Origin: DASRAU01 sp035638075 | GTDB taxonomy: Bacteria; Acidobacteriota; Polarisedimenticolia; Gp22-AA2 | DNA length: 64,000 nucleotides | Reading direction: 5' to 3' | NCBI GenBank assembly: GCA_035638075.1 | Contig: DASRAU010000036.1 | Span: 167,738 to 231,737, forward strand | Part shown: in pieces, positions 16,177 through 24,765 of the stretch | Position numbering within the stretch: the stretch's first letter is position 1 | How the letters are laid out: each line of letters begins with the position of its first letter | Position numbers and translations under genes: made by a program | Notes under the pieces: model-generated | What the model was told of the DNA's origin: nothing | Seen by the model: the letters and a program-made list of their open reading frames with translations, nothing else | Database searches by the model: none

Positions 16177-17955
16177 TCAGGAGATGCCGTGACTCCCGGA
16201 CAGACGACCGCGGGCCGGGGCCGCCGCACCGCCCGGCTGCGCGACGCTTCGGCGCACCAGGACGATGGCGACGATCTCCAGCAGGAGCACGATCCCCGCG
16301 GTCTTGAGCATCGGCACGACGGGGGAGACCACCACCGCCGGCTCGATGTACACGTAATACCAGACGGTCAGGGCGCGCCGGTTGCCGCGCTCGCGGTTGA
16401 AGCCGTCCCAGACCGAGAAGGCGACCGGCACGAACTGACCCTCGATGTTGAACGGGACGCCGGTCGTCGGGCGCAGCGGCCACTTGAAGGTCGCCGACCA
16501 CTCTCCCTCGTCGTAGTGCGACACGGCCGACAGCTCGCCGCTGTCGTTGGGCGTCAGGCTCGCCGACCCCTTGCCGGTGAACTGCTGCGGCTCCTTCTTC
16601 GCCAGGTCGTAGAACCAGAGATCGACCGCGCTCGTCTGGTCGCCGAAGATGAAGTACGGCTTGCGCGCGCCGGTGAGGGGCGCCGCCGGCCACTGGATCG
16701 CCACCGCGTCGGAGAACTCGCCGCCCGCGCCGGCTGCGGGGGCCGCGTCGGCCGCCTCACCCCAGACATCACCACCCGCCGCCGGCGCCGCGGCCGGAGC
16801 GGCCGGCGCCGCCTCTTCGCCGCCCCAGACGTCTCCGCCGCCCTCGCCGCCGCCGGCCGGTGCGGCGCCCGCCTCGGCTTCCTCCTCGGGCGGGACCTGC
16901 AGGTCGGGACCGTTCTTGCCGGTCGTGTCGGCGCGCAGGTCGTGCCAGCGCACCCGGATGGCCAGGTTCTCGCTGTCGCGGATCGCCTCCACCTGGAGGC
17001 TGACGGCCGGAGGATGGAAGTCGCGCCCCGGCTCCATGATCTGGCCGACCAGCGGGAAGCGGGCGGTCTTCGCCTTCTTGAATTGCTCGTCCGCCCGCAC
17101 CAGGTCGATCGGCTCGTCGATGGCGACGAGGCGCACCAGGTTCTGGTAGTCGGGCTGCGGGGCCGAGAGCGAGTCGATGTAGTCCACGAGCGCCCAGCGC
17201 TGGTCGTCGGGGATGGCGTCCATGTACGACGGCATCGGCGTGCCGTTCAGGCCGGTGCTGAGGGTCCGGAAGACGTCCTCGCGCGTGCCGCCGCCGCGGA
17301 AGGTCCAGCGCTGCGTCAGGTCGGCCGGCTTGATCGGGTGGCCCCAGTCGTCCTTCAGCGTCGGCGCCGAGGTCCCGTTGCCGCGTCCCTGATTGCCGTG
17401 GCAGCCGAGGCAGCCGTTCGCCTCGTACGCCTTGCGCCCCGCATCGATCGTGTCCTTGCTCGACGCCTTGCCCGCCTTCAGCTCGACCGGCTTCGGGTTG
17501 CGCTCGGGATTCGCGAAGTCGGGGGAGAACGAGGCGACGTAGAACGCCAGGTTCGACACCTCGTCGTTGCTGAAGTCGGGCCACGCCGGCATCGAGGTGT
17601 ACGGCATGCCCTGGCGGATGATGTGGACGATGTCCTCGTGCATCGGCAGGGCGCCGTTCGGCGTCGTACGGATCTTGTACTTGCCGGCGGTGAAGTCGCG
17701 CGGCATCGGCCGCAGGTGCTTCGCCGCCGGACCCTGTCCGTCCCCCTTCTCGCCATGGCACTGCGAGCAGGACTTCTCGTAGAGCTTCTGTCCCGCCTGG
17801 CGCTGCGTGTCGGTGCCGGGGCCCTTGGCCCCTTCCTGGGCGCGCGCCGGCGCCGCGGCGAGCGCGATCGACACCAGCGTCATCGCGGCGAGCCGCGCCG
17901 GAAGCGCGGTGGCCGCGAGAAGCCTGGACGTGCGTTCGGATGCGCGGCGCGGCAT
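16177..17955 (-). CDS. Diheme cytochrome c fused to an ethylbenzene-dehydrogenase-type heme domain, C-terminal anchor
   Basis: A 592-residue exported protein: signal peptide (about 1-39), first heme c site at Cys63/Cys66/His67 (CSQCH), second at Cys182/Cys185/His186 (CLGCH), then an EB_dh-like domain (about 277-546) of the kind that binds heme b in the gamma subunits of DMSO-reductase-family enzymes (DAVAIQWP, PYFIFGD). The EB_dh domain is interrupted by an Ala/Gly/Glu/Pro insert at about 358-413 that contains GGDVWG twice. A single membrane helix ends the protein (about 551-568). It would carry three hemes at the outer face of the membrane. Stop and start overlap by one base with the cytochrome gene before it. 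No matching catalytic molybdenum subunit is present. Confidence 0.82.
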   Translation of the reverse strand: MPRRASERTSRLLAATALPARLAAMTLVSIALAAAPARAQEGAKGPGTDTQRQAGQKLYEKSCSQCHGEKGDGQGPAAKHLRPMPRDFTAGKYKIRTTPNGALPMHEDIVHIIRQGMPYTSMPAWPDFSNDEVSNLAFYVASFSPDFANPERNPKPVELKAGKASSKDTIDAGRKAYEANGCLGCHGNQGRGNGTSAPTLKDDWGHPIKPADLTQRWTFRGGGTREDVFRTLSTGLNGTPMPSYMDAIPDDQRWALVDYIDSLSAPQPDYQNLVRLVAIDEPIDLVRADEQFKKAKTARFPLVGQIMEPGRDFHPPAVSLQVEAIRDSENLAIRVRWHDLRADTTGKNGPDLQVPPEEEAEAGAAPAGGGEGGGDVWGGEEAAPAAPAAAPAAGGDVWGEAADAAPAAGAGGEFSDAVAIQWPAAPLTGARKPYFIFGDQTSAVDLWFYDLAKKEPQQFTGKGSASLTPNDSGELSAVSHYDEGEWSATFKWPLRPTTGVPFNIEGQFVPVAFSVWDGFNRERGNRRALTVWYYVYIEPAVVVSPVVPMLKTAGIVLLLEIVAIVLVRRSVAQPGGAAAPARGRLSGSHGIS

Positions 17956-18788
17956 CAGTGCCCCTTCTCCACGGCGTCCTTGACAGACTCGGCGGCGCGC
18001 GGCTTGCGGCCGGTGAAGTCGTAGAGGAAGAGGATGACGTCCCAGATGTCCTCCTCCTTCAGGAACTTCTCCCAGACCGGCATGGCGCTGTCCCAGGGAC
18101 CGCCTTCCTCGGGCATCCCGGGGCCGCCCTTGGAGATGCGCCAGAAGAGGAACGTCTCGCGCAGCATGGGGATTGTGCCGCTGTCGTCGAAGTTCGTGGG
18201 GATCGGCGCGAGGGCGTGGATGAACATGCCGTTCCCCTTGAGGTTGTCGCCGTGGCAGAAGACGCAGTTCTCGTAGTAGACGCGCTTGCCGTCGGCCACG
18301 TGCTTGCGGAACTCCTCGGGGTTCGAGGTCTCGAGCGACCGGAAGGGATTCTCGCCGGCGTCGAGATCGATCGTCTTGTCGTGCACCGTCACCGACGCGG
18401 GCGAGGCCGGGTGAACGGTGCGGGCGAAGAACGGCGCCTCGAGCGGCGCCTTGGCCTGCATCCACACGTTCGCCGCCGCCGCGCCCGGGATCAGCACCAC
18501 CAGCGCCGCCAGGAGCATGCGGTAGCGCGGCTCGACGATGAGGCGCACGATGGGCCCGGCGACCTGCGCGCGCCGCTCGTCGCTCGACGTCATGTAGGCG
18601 AGGAGCGCCAGCGTGACGATCGACATGTAGATGGACAGGACCGAGAAGGGGATCGGGATCGCGAAGCCCCATCGCAGAACGACGAAGATGCCCGCCCACC
18701 ACGCGACCGCCCAGGCCATCAGCGGGACGCGCCGGAACGCCAGCAGCACGAGGACGGCGAGCACCGGGAGGACGACGAACAGGTTCAC
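17955..18788 (-). CDS. Membrane-anchored monoheme cytochrome c
   Basis: A 277-residue protein with an N-terminal membrane part of three to four helices (about residues 2-65 and 88-110) and a periplasmic cytochrome c domain with one heme motif (CVFCH, about residues 177-181). The proximal loop and the later Met-rich segment (GPGMPEEGG, SAMPVWEKFL) supply a likely axial Met. The GTG start overlaps the preceding gene's stop (GTGA). Cytochromes with this layout are found beside bd-like oxidase genes in some nitrite oxidisers and Acidobacteria, from memory. It probably feeds or drains electrons at the bd-like subunit. Confidence 0.8.
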   Translation of the reverse strand: MNLFVVLPVLAVLVLLAFRRVPLMAWAVAWWAGIFVVLRWGFAIPIPFSVLSIYMSIVTLALLAYMTSSDERRAQVAGPIVRLIVEPRYRMLLAALVVLIPGAAAANVWMQAKAPLEAPFFARTVHPASPASVTVHDKTIDLDAGENPFRSLETSNPEEFRKHVADGKRVYYENCVFCHGDNLKGNGMFIHALAPIPTNFDDSGTIPMLRETFLFWRISKGGPGMPEEGGPWDSAMPVWEKFLKEEDIWDVILFLYDFTGRKPRAAESVKDAVEKGH

Positions 18789-19282
18789 TTGGCGGCCGCT
18801 CCCTGGTTGTACGCGTGCTTGGTCTGCAGGGTGACGGTCGAGGTGCCGCCGAGGCTCTGGAGGTACGCGATGACGCAGAGGATCTCGTCATCCGACAGCC
18901 CGATCGGCGGCTTGTTGATGTGCGGCATGCCGGGGTTGAAGCCGGGGACGACGAACTTGTCCGGGTCGTACATCGCCTGGGCGAAGTACTCGACGTCGGA
19001 GAGCCCGGCCTCGCGCGTCTTCGCGCGCACGTCCACGTTCTCGAGGTCCGGGAAGCGCAACACGCCCTTCTTGCCGATGGTGTGGCAGGTGAAGCAGAGC
19101 CCCTTGCCGTCCATGAGCTCGCGCCCGGTCTTCGCCATCTCGGTCGTGTCCATGTCCTTCTTCAGGACGATCTCGACGGGCGGGTGGACCTCTTTCTGCG
19201 GGACGAGCTGCCCGACGTAGGTGTAGAACGCCGTCGTCGCCAGGACCAGTGCCGCGAGCCGCGGGATCAGCGGGATCTTCAT
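18785..19282 (-). CDS. Monoheme cytochrome c, membrane anchored or secreted
   Basis: A 165-residue class I cytochrome c with one N-terminal hydrophobic segment (about residues 7-25, probable anchor or signal) and a single heme site CFTCH (about residues 63-67). A likely Met ligand lies in NPGMPH near residue 119. The ATG overlaps the stop of the bd-like gene by one base (TGATG), and the stop overlaps the next cytochrome's GTG, so the stoichiometry with its neighbours is probably tight. It looks like the CcoO/CcoP-type cytochromes that accept electrons on the outer face of oxidases, but there is no ccoN-type subunit. Confidence 0.82.
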   Translation of the reverse strand: MKIPLIPRLAALVLATTAFYTYVGQLVPQKEVHPPVEIVLKKDMDTTEMAKTGRELMDGKGLCFTCHTIGKKGVLRFPDLENVDVRAKTREAGLSDVEYFAQAMYDPDKFVVPGFNPGMPHINKPPIGLSDDEILCVIAYLQSLGGTSTVTLQTKHAYNQGAAAK

Positions 19283-21162
19283 CAGTGCCGTCCCCCGGAC
19301 CCGTGGGTCGAGTGCGCGTCCGCCGAAGCCGTCCCCGCCGCCGCCCAGTCTTTCTTGTCGTGCAGGCTCGCCAGCCAGAAGACGAACCCGATGAGCAGGA
19401 AGAAGGCGAGCACGGTGCACGACACCACGATGGTCGCAAAGCCGAGGGTCGGCGTGAAGGCGTCGGGCGACGTGTCGCGCATGACGCCGTAGACGTGCCA
19501 GTGCTGCCGCAGCCCCGACCGGACGTACCCCATCAGCCCCATCAGCCAGGTGAAGGTGACGGCGATGAAGATGAGGATGTACTGCGACGCCGCCGGGATC
19601 TTCCCCCAGCGCACCTCGGCGGTCTTCTTCGCCCCGGCGTACAGGAAGACGTCGATGACGGTGATCGACACCATGGCCAGGAGCACCGACGAGACCTGGG
19701 GGACCGACAGCCCGATGCGCACCCTCGCCTCGACGAAGTAGCCGTACACGCCCAGGAAGATGACGAAGATGGCCGCGGTCGCGAAGATGCCGAGCTGCAG
19801 GGCGTTGCCGAGCTTCGCCCACGCCACGGTCGCCACCTTGCCGGTCCGGCGGTAGAGCAGGAACGACATGTAGGTGGTCAGGATCAGGATGTTGACCGCG
19901 GTGTTCTTCGCCGACATGACGCCGAGGAAGCCGAGGATCGGGTGCACCGCGCCCCCCATGGCGCGCACCTCCGACACGGTGGCGATGATCGACCGCGGCG
20001 TCGCCCAGACCATGAAGCACAGCGTGATGCCGATCAGCAGGTACTTGATGTACTTCTGGAATGGGTTGTGGCCCTCGACGCGCCCCATCCCGAGCCAGAG
20101 GTAGTAGTTGGCCGCCAGGAACAGGTTGCCGATGAGCACCGCCTGGATGATGAAGAGCCAGGAGAAGGCGCCTCCCATCATCGTCAGCCCCAGCGTCTGC
20201 GAGAAGGCGTAGATCTCCTTCGCCAGCCAGTAGCCGGCGAACGGCAGCGGCAGGAACGCGATGATGGCGACGAAGTTGCCGATGTAGCCCATCCAGTCGT
20301 AGTGGGCGCGCTCCTCGTCCGTCTCCGCCTGCAGGAACTTGAAGGCCGCGTACGCCGCCGCCACCGACCCGCCGAAGGCGATGTTGGCGATGAAGCGGTG
20401 CACGTTGATCGGCATCCAGGTGAAGTTGTGCACCGCGTCCCAGGTCGAGATGACCGCGCCCTTCTCGGAGACGCCGGCGGGGGACGTCATGAACGTCACC
20501 CAGGCATTGGCGATGAGCATGATCGACGTGCCGACGAGGTTCAGCATGAACCCGAGGAAAAGGTGGACGTACGGGTGGAACTTCCCCCAGCCGTAGTAAT
20601 AGGAGTAGAGGAAGAACGCCTCGAAGAAGAAGAGGCCGACGTAAGGCAGGAAGGTCGGCGAGAAGACGCTCGCCAGGTACATGGTGAACTTCGGGTAGAG
20701 CGCGATCAGGAGGAAGGTGAGCGCCGCACCGAATGTTGCGGTCATCGAGAAGGCGACCGACAGGAGCTTGGTGAACTCGTACGCCAGCCGGTCGTAGCGC
20801 TTGTCCTTCGTGAAGACGCCGATCGCCTCGATGATGAAGGCGAAGAGCGGCACGGCGAGCACGAACGCCGCGAAGAGCAGGTGGAGCTGCGCCGCCACCC
20901 AGACCGCCACGCGGCTGCCGATCTTCGGGAAGGCGCGGTAGTCGGGCTCGACGTACGGCGTGGCCATGGCCTTCTTCTCGGCCTCGGCCTTCTCGTCGAT
21001 CACCCCCTGCTCGCGCGGGGTGGCGTCCTCGGCCCCGACCGCCACGCGGAACGGCTCGCGGTACTCGTGGCTGACGAGGAAGGAAGCGATCTTCCCGACG
21101 ACCGCGAGGCCGATGACGATCGCGAGGATCCCGAGCGCGATGCGGATCTTCGGGTTACCCAC
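19282..21162 (-). CDS. Cytochrome bd-family subunit I-like protein without a quinol loop
   Basis: A 626-residue protein with about 14 membrane helices. Helices after residue 84 align with CydA: His94 matches the heme b595 ligand (CydA His19), Glu181 in LFFFEAFF matches Glu107, and His255 matches His186. The position of CydA Glu99 is Pro173, the Met393 position appears to be Val, the long periplasmic Q-loop is missing, and the GRQPW segment is absent. An extra N-terminal helix and about four extra C-terminal helices are present. Families of the bd superfamily that lack the quinol site have been described and are thought to use other electron donors. No cydB is nearby; cytochromes c flank it. 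It takes the place of ActC after actE. It may be an oxidase, or only an electron-transferring b-type membrane subunit. Confidence 0.82.
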   Translation of the reverse strand: MGNPKIRIALGILAIVIGLAVVGKIASFLVSHEYREPFRVAVGAEDATPREQGVIDEKAEAEKKAMATPYVEPDYRAFPKIGSRVAVWVAAQLHLLFAAFVLAVPLFAFIIEAIGVFTKDKRYDRLAYEFTKLLSVAFSMTATFGAALTFLLIALYPKFTMYLASVFSPTFLPYVGLFFFEAFFLYSYYYGWGKFHPYVHLFLGFMLNLVGTSIMLIANAWVTFMTSPAGVSEKGAVISTWDAVHNFTWMPINVHRFIANIAFGGSVAAAYAAFKFLQAETDEERAHYDWMGYIGNFVAIIAFLPLPFAGYWLAKEIYAFSQTLGLTMMGGAFSWLFIIQAVLIGNLFLAANYYLWLGMGRVEGHNPFQKYIKYLLIGITLCFMVWATPRSIIATVSEVRAMGGAVHPILGFLGVMSAKNTAVNILILTTYMSFLLYRRTGKVATVAWAKLGNALQLGIFATAAIFVIFLGVYGYFVEARVRIGLSVPQVSSVLLAMVSITVIDVFLYAGAKKTAEVRWGKIPAASQYILIFIAVTFTWLMGLMGYVRSGLRQHWHVYGVMRDTSPDAFTPTLGFATIVVSCTVLAFFLLIGFVFWLASLHDKKDWAAAGTASADAHSTHGSGGRH

Positions 21163-21724
21163 CGGTCGCCCCCCGCTTCTGCTGCAGCGTGCGCACGTAC
21201 GCGATGATGGCCCAGCGGTCGGCCGGCTGGAGCGGCCAGCGGTACGAAGGCATCAGCCCCGATCCGTTGGTGATGACGTCGAAGATCTGCCCGTCCGGGT
21301 AGTTGCGGATCTTGTCCTGGTGGAACGACGCCGTCGGGATGTTGCCGCGCTGGAACAGGATGCCGTGGCCGTCGCCGCGCGCGTCGTGGCACGGCTGGCA
21401 GTAGATGGTGTAGCGGTTCTTCCCGCGCTCGAGCACCTGGTCGCTGGCCTCGACGGGGACCTTCGCCACGAACGAGCCGTCGGCGTTCTTGCCCTCGTAG
21501 AAGGCGGCGTCCTCGCGCAGCTCGCCCATGGCCATGGTCCCGGGGACGGGGGGGCGCATCGCGGAGCCGTTGTAAAAGAACCGGCTCTCCTGCTGCGCCT
21601 TCACTTTGGGCTGGTCGTCCATGCTCGGGTTGGGATGGACCGGCGGCTTCGACGAGGTCATGCCGCGGCATCCCGCGGCCGCGAGCGCCAGGGCGACCGC
21701 CGCCGCCAGCGGGGCACGCTTCAT
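21155..21724 (-). CDS. actE: ActE-like monoheme cytochrome c lipoprotein
   Basis: A 189-residue lipoprotein: signal peptide with lipobox ending at Cys19 (LAAAGC), then the conserved ActE N-terminal region (PSMDDQPKVKAQ, RPPVPGTMAMGEL) and one heme c motif CQPCH at about residue 107. ActE is the monoheme cytochrome of ACIII that hands electrons to the terminal acceptor. ATG overlaps the actB stop by four bases, and the stop lies eight bases inside the bd-like gene. It is the only actE in the window, and the other act cluster lacks one. It may serve both complexes. Confidence 0.86.
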   Translation of the reverse strand: MKRAPLAAAVALALAAAGCRGMTSSKPPVHPNPSMDDQPKVKAQQESRFFYNGSAMRPPVPGTMAMGELREDAAFYEGKNADGSFVAKVPVEASDQVLERGKNRYTIYCQPCHDARGDGHGILFQRGNIPTASFHQDKIRNYPDGQIFDVITNGSGLMPSYRWPLQPADRWAIIAYVRTLQQKRGATGG

Positions 21725-24700
21725 CCGTGCTCCTCCACGACAGCGGCGAGATCCGGGTGCGGGTTGCGCAGCTTGGCGAGATAGGTCGTGCGCGGCCTGG
21801 TGTACAGCTCGGCCAGGAGCGAGTAGTTGCGCGGGCTCGCCGCCTCCTTCGCCACCTTGCTGTTCCCGTCGCGCAGGTTTCCAAATGTAATGGCGTCGGC
21901 CGGGCAGGACTGCTGGCAGGCGGTCTTGATGTCGCCGTCCTGCAGCGGAAGGCCGCTGACCTTGGCGTCGATCTTCGCCTCGTTGATGCGCTGCGTGCAG
22001 TAGGTGCACTTCTCCATGACGCCGCGGGCGCGCACCGTCACGTCCGGGTTCTGCGCCAGCTTGACGATCTCCGGCGTGTCCTTGGTGAAGTTGTAGAAGT
22101 TGAAGTGGCGCACCTTGTACGGGCAGTTGTTGGAGCAGTACCGCGTGCCGATGCAGCGGTTGTAGACCATGACGTTGAGCCCTTCGCTGTCATGGACCGT
22201 CGCGGCCACCGGGCAGACCTGCTCGCACGGGGCGTTCTCGCACTGCATGCAAGGCAGCGGCTGCACGACGACCTGGGCGTCGCCCTCGGGGTCGCCGGTG
22301 AAGTAGCGATCGAGGCGCAGCCAGTGCATCTCCCGGCTGCGGCGCACCTGGTCCTTGCCGACGACCGGCACGTTGTTCTCGCTCTGGCAGGCGACGACGC
22401 AGGCATTGCAGCCGACGCAGGTGTTGAGGTCGATGGTCATGCCCCACTGCGGGCCCTTGTCATAGGACTTTTCGGGGAACAGGGCGAGACCGGGAGGAGT
22501 GACGCCGCGCTTCTCCGACTCGCCGTGCCCTCCTTCGTGCCCTGCGGGGGTCGCTTCACCTTCCTCGTGCGGCGCCTCGGCCAGCTCCTGCGCGAAGTCC
22601 GGCTTGCGCCTGAACTCCTCGACCGTCCCCTCCAGGACGAGCGGGTGCCCTTCCATGCTGCCGTGTTCCTGGGTCGAGGCGAGCATCGCCTGCTTTCCGG
22701 TGCGCGACACGTGCGCGCCCGTGGCGATCCACGGCGCCGTGGAGCCGCGCAGCCGGTAGGCGTCGAAGCCGACGTCACGGCCGACGCGGCCGACGTTGCG
22801 GCGGCCGTAGCCGAGGGTGACGACGACGGTGCCGTCGGCCTGGCCCGGGACGATGAAGGCCGGCAGCTCGAGCGTCCGTCCGTCGTGCTCGAGGCGCACG
22901 ATGTCCTCGTTGGCGACGCCGAGCGACTTGGCTGTCTTCGGGCTCAGGAGCGCCGGGTTGTCCCAGGTGATCTTGGTGATGGGGTCGGGCAGCTCCTGCA
23001 GCCAGCCGTTGTTGGCGAAGCGGCCGTCGTGCACCGCGTTCGACGGCTGGAAGACGATCTCCATGCCGTTGTCGCCGCCGTTCGCCGCGGCGAGTGTCTC
23101 GAGATCCCCGAAGGGACGCGCCGAGGCCGAGGCCGCCACCGGGGCCGCGCCGCTGTCCGGCAGGAGCCCGTCGTGCAGGACGCGGTTCCACTTCTTGTCG
23201 AAGTCGGCTTCGCCCAGGATCGACTTCCAGGTCAGCCGCACCACGTCATAGCCCGGCGTGTCCGCGCCGCTCCCGAGAAGCGCCAGCACCTCGACGTCGC
23301 TCTTCCCGTCATAAAGAGGAAGGATGAGCGGCTGGACGATGCTCAGCGTGCCGGAGGCGTCGCGTGCGTCCCCCCAGGCCTCGAGGAAATGGGCGCGGTG
23401 GATGAACCAGGTCGCGGCGGCGCCGGTCTCGTCGACGCGGTCGCCGACGACGATCCGCTCCTTCGCCTTCGCCATGGCCTCGCCGAACTTCAGGTCGGCC
23501 GGCGCGTCATAGACCGGATTGCCGCCGAGGACGACCAGGGTCGTGACGGCGCCGGCGTCGAGCTTTTGCTTGAGGGCGGCGAATGACGCGGAGGACGGCA
23601 GGGCGGCGTGCACCGGGTCCCGGTAGAACACCGTCGTGCCGGCGTTGCCGAGGGCGATGTTCAGCGCCGCGACCGCGGCGTGCACGGCGGCCGGCTGCCG
23701 CGGTCCCGCGACCACGAGCCCGGCGCCGCGCGCCTCCTTGAGATCGGACGCGAGCGCGTTGAGGAATTTCCGGCCCCGCTCGTCCAGCCCGTCCGCCCCG
23801 GGAGGAGCGCCGGGAACGGCGACGGCGCGCGCCAACGCCGCGACGAAGCCGGCGATGCGCGAGGCGGGGAGGCGCAGGCGGTGGTCCGCCATCGACCCGG
23901 TCACCGAGTAGGCCGCCTCGACCGAGTACAGCCGGTTCATCACGCCGCCGGTCGAGCCGGCGCGGCGACCGGCGGCGAAGCCGCGGCCGTGGCGGATCGA
24001 CTCCGGGTCGAGCAGGAACAGGTCCGCGTCGAGCGACAGGATGACGCGCGCGCGGCCGAGGTCGTACTGCGGCTCGAGGTCGCGTCCGGTCGCTTCCTTG
24101 AGACCGGCGAGCACGTTCTCGTCCGACACCGGCTCCCACACCGCCCAGGTCGCCCTCGGGAAGCGGTTGAGGAGCACCGAGCGCAGCCGCGCCAAAGTCG
24201 GCGAGGCGAACGACTCCGAGAGGATCGCGAGCCCGGCGCCGCCGTCGGCGAGGTGGCCCTTCTCGAGCTCCTTCCAGGCGGCGACGAAGTCGGGCCACTT
24301 CTTGACGCTGCCCCCCTGGAGGAGGCTCTGGCCGCGGTCCGGATCGTAGAGGTTGAGGATGGCCGCCTGCGCCCGCACGCTCGAGGCTCCCTGGGAGCCG
24401 GGGTGGCGCGGATTGCCTTCAATCTTGGTCGGGTGCCCCTCGTGGCTCTCGACCACGAGCCCGCAGGCCGACCGGCCGAACGGCATCGTCGTCGCGTAGT
24501 GCTTCGGCACCCCGGGGATCACCGTCTCGGGGGGGTCGACGAACGGGACGATGTGGTGCACCGGCCGCCGGCAGGCGGCGAGCCCGGCGAGGGAGATCGA
24601 TGCGCCGAGGAGCGTCAGGATGTCGCGACGCGTCATCCCGTCGGGCGGCTCGCTCGCGCCCTCGGGGAACTCGCGGTGCAGGACCTCGAGGAAGGCCGGG

Positions 24701-24765
24701 TCCTGCTCCTTCTGCCGCAGGCTCCGCCAGTACTCGCGTCCCGGTTTCACTTCGTGCGTCTTCAT
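21721..24765 (-). CDS. actB: ActB, alternative complex III iron-sulfur subunit (molybdopterin-like plus ferredoxin-like parts)
   Basis: A 1014-residue protein. A twin-arginine signal (RRDILTLLG, residues 46-54) ending in a lipobox-like Cys65 precedes a large domain of the complex-iron-sulfur-molybdoenzyme alpha fold. It lacks the N-terminal Cys cluster motif, as in other ActB proteins, so it probably binds no molybdenum cofactor. From about residue 780 to 960 there is a NrfC/PsrB-like domain with cysteine groups CVGCNACVVAC, CMQCENAPCEQVCP, CIGTRYCSNNCP and CTYC, for three [4Fe-4S] and one [3Fe-4S] cluster. It overlaps actA and actE by four bases each. It moves electrons along the outer arm of the complex. 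Confidence 0.93.
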   Translation of the reverse strand: MKTHEVKPGREYWRSLRQKEQDPAFLEVLHREFPEGASEPPDGMTRRDILTLLGASISLAGLAACRRPVHHIVPFVDPPETVIPGVPKHYATTMPFGRSACGLVVESHEGHPTKIEGNPRHPGSQGASSVRAQAAILNLYDPDRGQSLLQGGSVKKWPDFVAAWKELEKGHLADGGAGLAILSESFASPTLARLRSVLLNRFPRATWAVWEPVSDENVLAGLKEATGRDLEPQYDLGRARVILSLDADLFLLDPESIRHGRGFAAGRRAGSTGGVMNRLYSVEAAYSVTGSMADHRLRLPASRIAGFVAALARAVAVPGAPPGADGLDERGRKFLNALASDLKEARGAGLVVAGPRQPAAVHAAVAALNIALGNAGTTVFYRDPVHAALPSSASFAALKQKLDAGAVTTLVVLGGNPVYDAPADLKFGEAMAKAKERIVVGDRVDETGAAATWFIHRAHFLEAWGDARDASGTLSIVQPLILPLYDGKSDVEVLALLGSGADTPGYDVVRLTWKSILGEADFDKKWNRVLHDGLLPDSGAAPVAASASARPFGDLETLAAANGGDNGMEIVFQPSNAVHDGRFANNGWLQELPDPITKITWDNPALLSPKTAKSLGVANEDIVRLEHDGRTLELPAFIVPGQADGTVVVTLGYGRRNVGRVGRDVGFDAYRLRGSTAPWIATGAHVSRTGKQAMLASTQEHGSMEGHPLVLEGTVEEFRRKPDFAQELAEAPHEEGEATPAGHEGGHGESEKRGVTPPGLALFPEKSYDKGPQWGMTIDLNTCVGCNACVVACQSENNVPVVGKDQVRRSREMHWLRLDRYFTGDPEGDAQVVVQPLPCMQCENAPCEQVCPVAATVHDSEGLNVMVYNRCIGTRYCSNNCPYKVRHFNFYNFTKDTPEIVKLAQNPDVTVRARGVMEKCTYCTQRINEAKIDAKVSGLPLQDGDIKTACQQSCPADAITFGNLRDGNSKVAKEAASPRNYSLLAELYTRPRTTYLAKLRNPHPDLAAVVEEHG

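Noticed and set aside
16177..17955. Nitrite oxidoreductase or perchlorate reductase gamma subunit
   Set aside because: The EB_dh-type domain is present, but no catalytic alpha subunit or matching beta subunit for such an enzyme lies in the window.
21721..24765. ActB read as an active molybdenum oxidoreductase
   Set aside because: The N-terminal Cys-cluster motif and catalytic ligand are missing, and the arrangement with actA and actE fits the cofactor-free ActB of ACIII.
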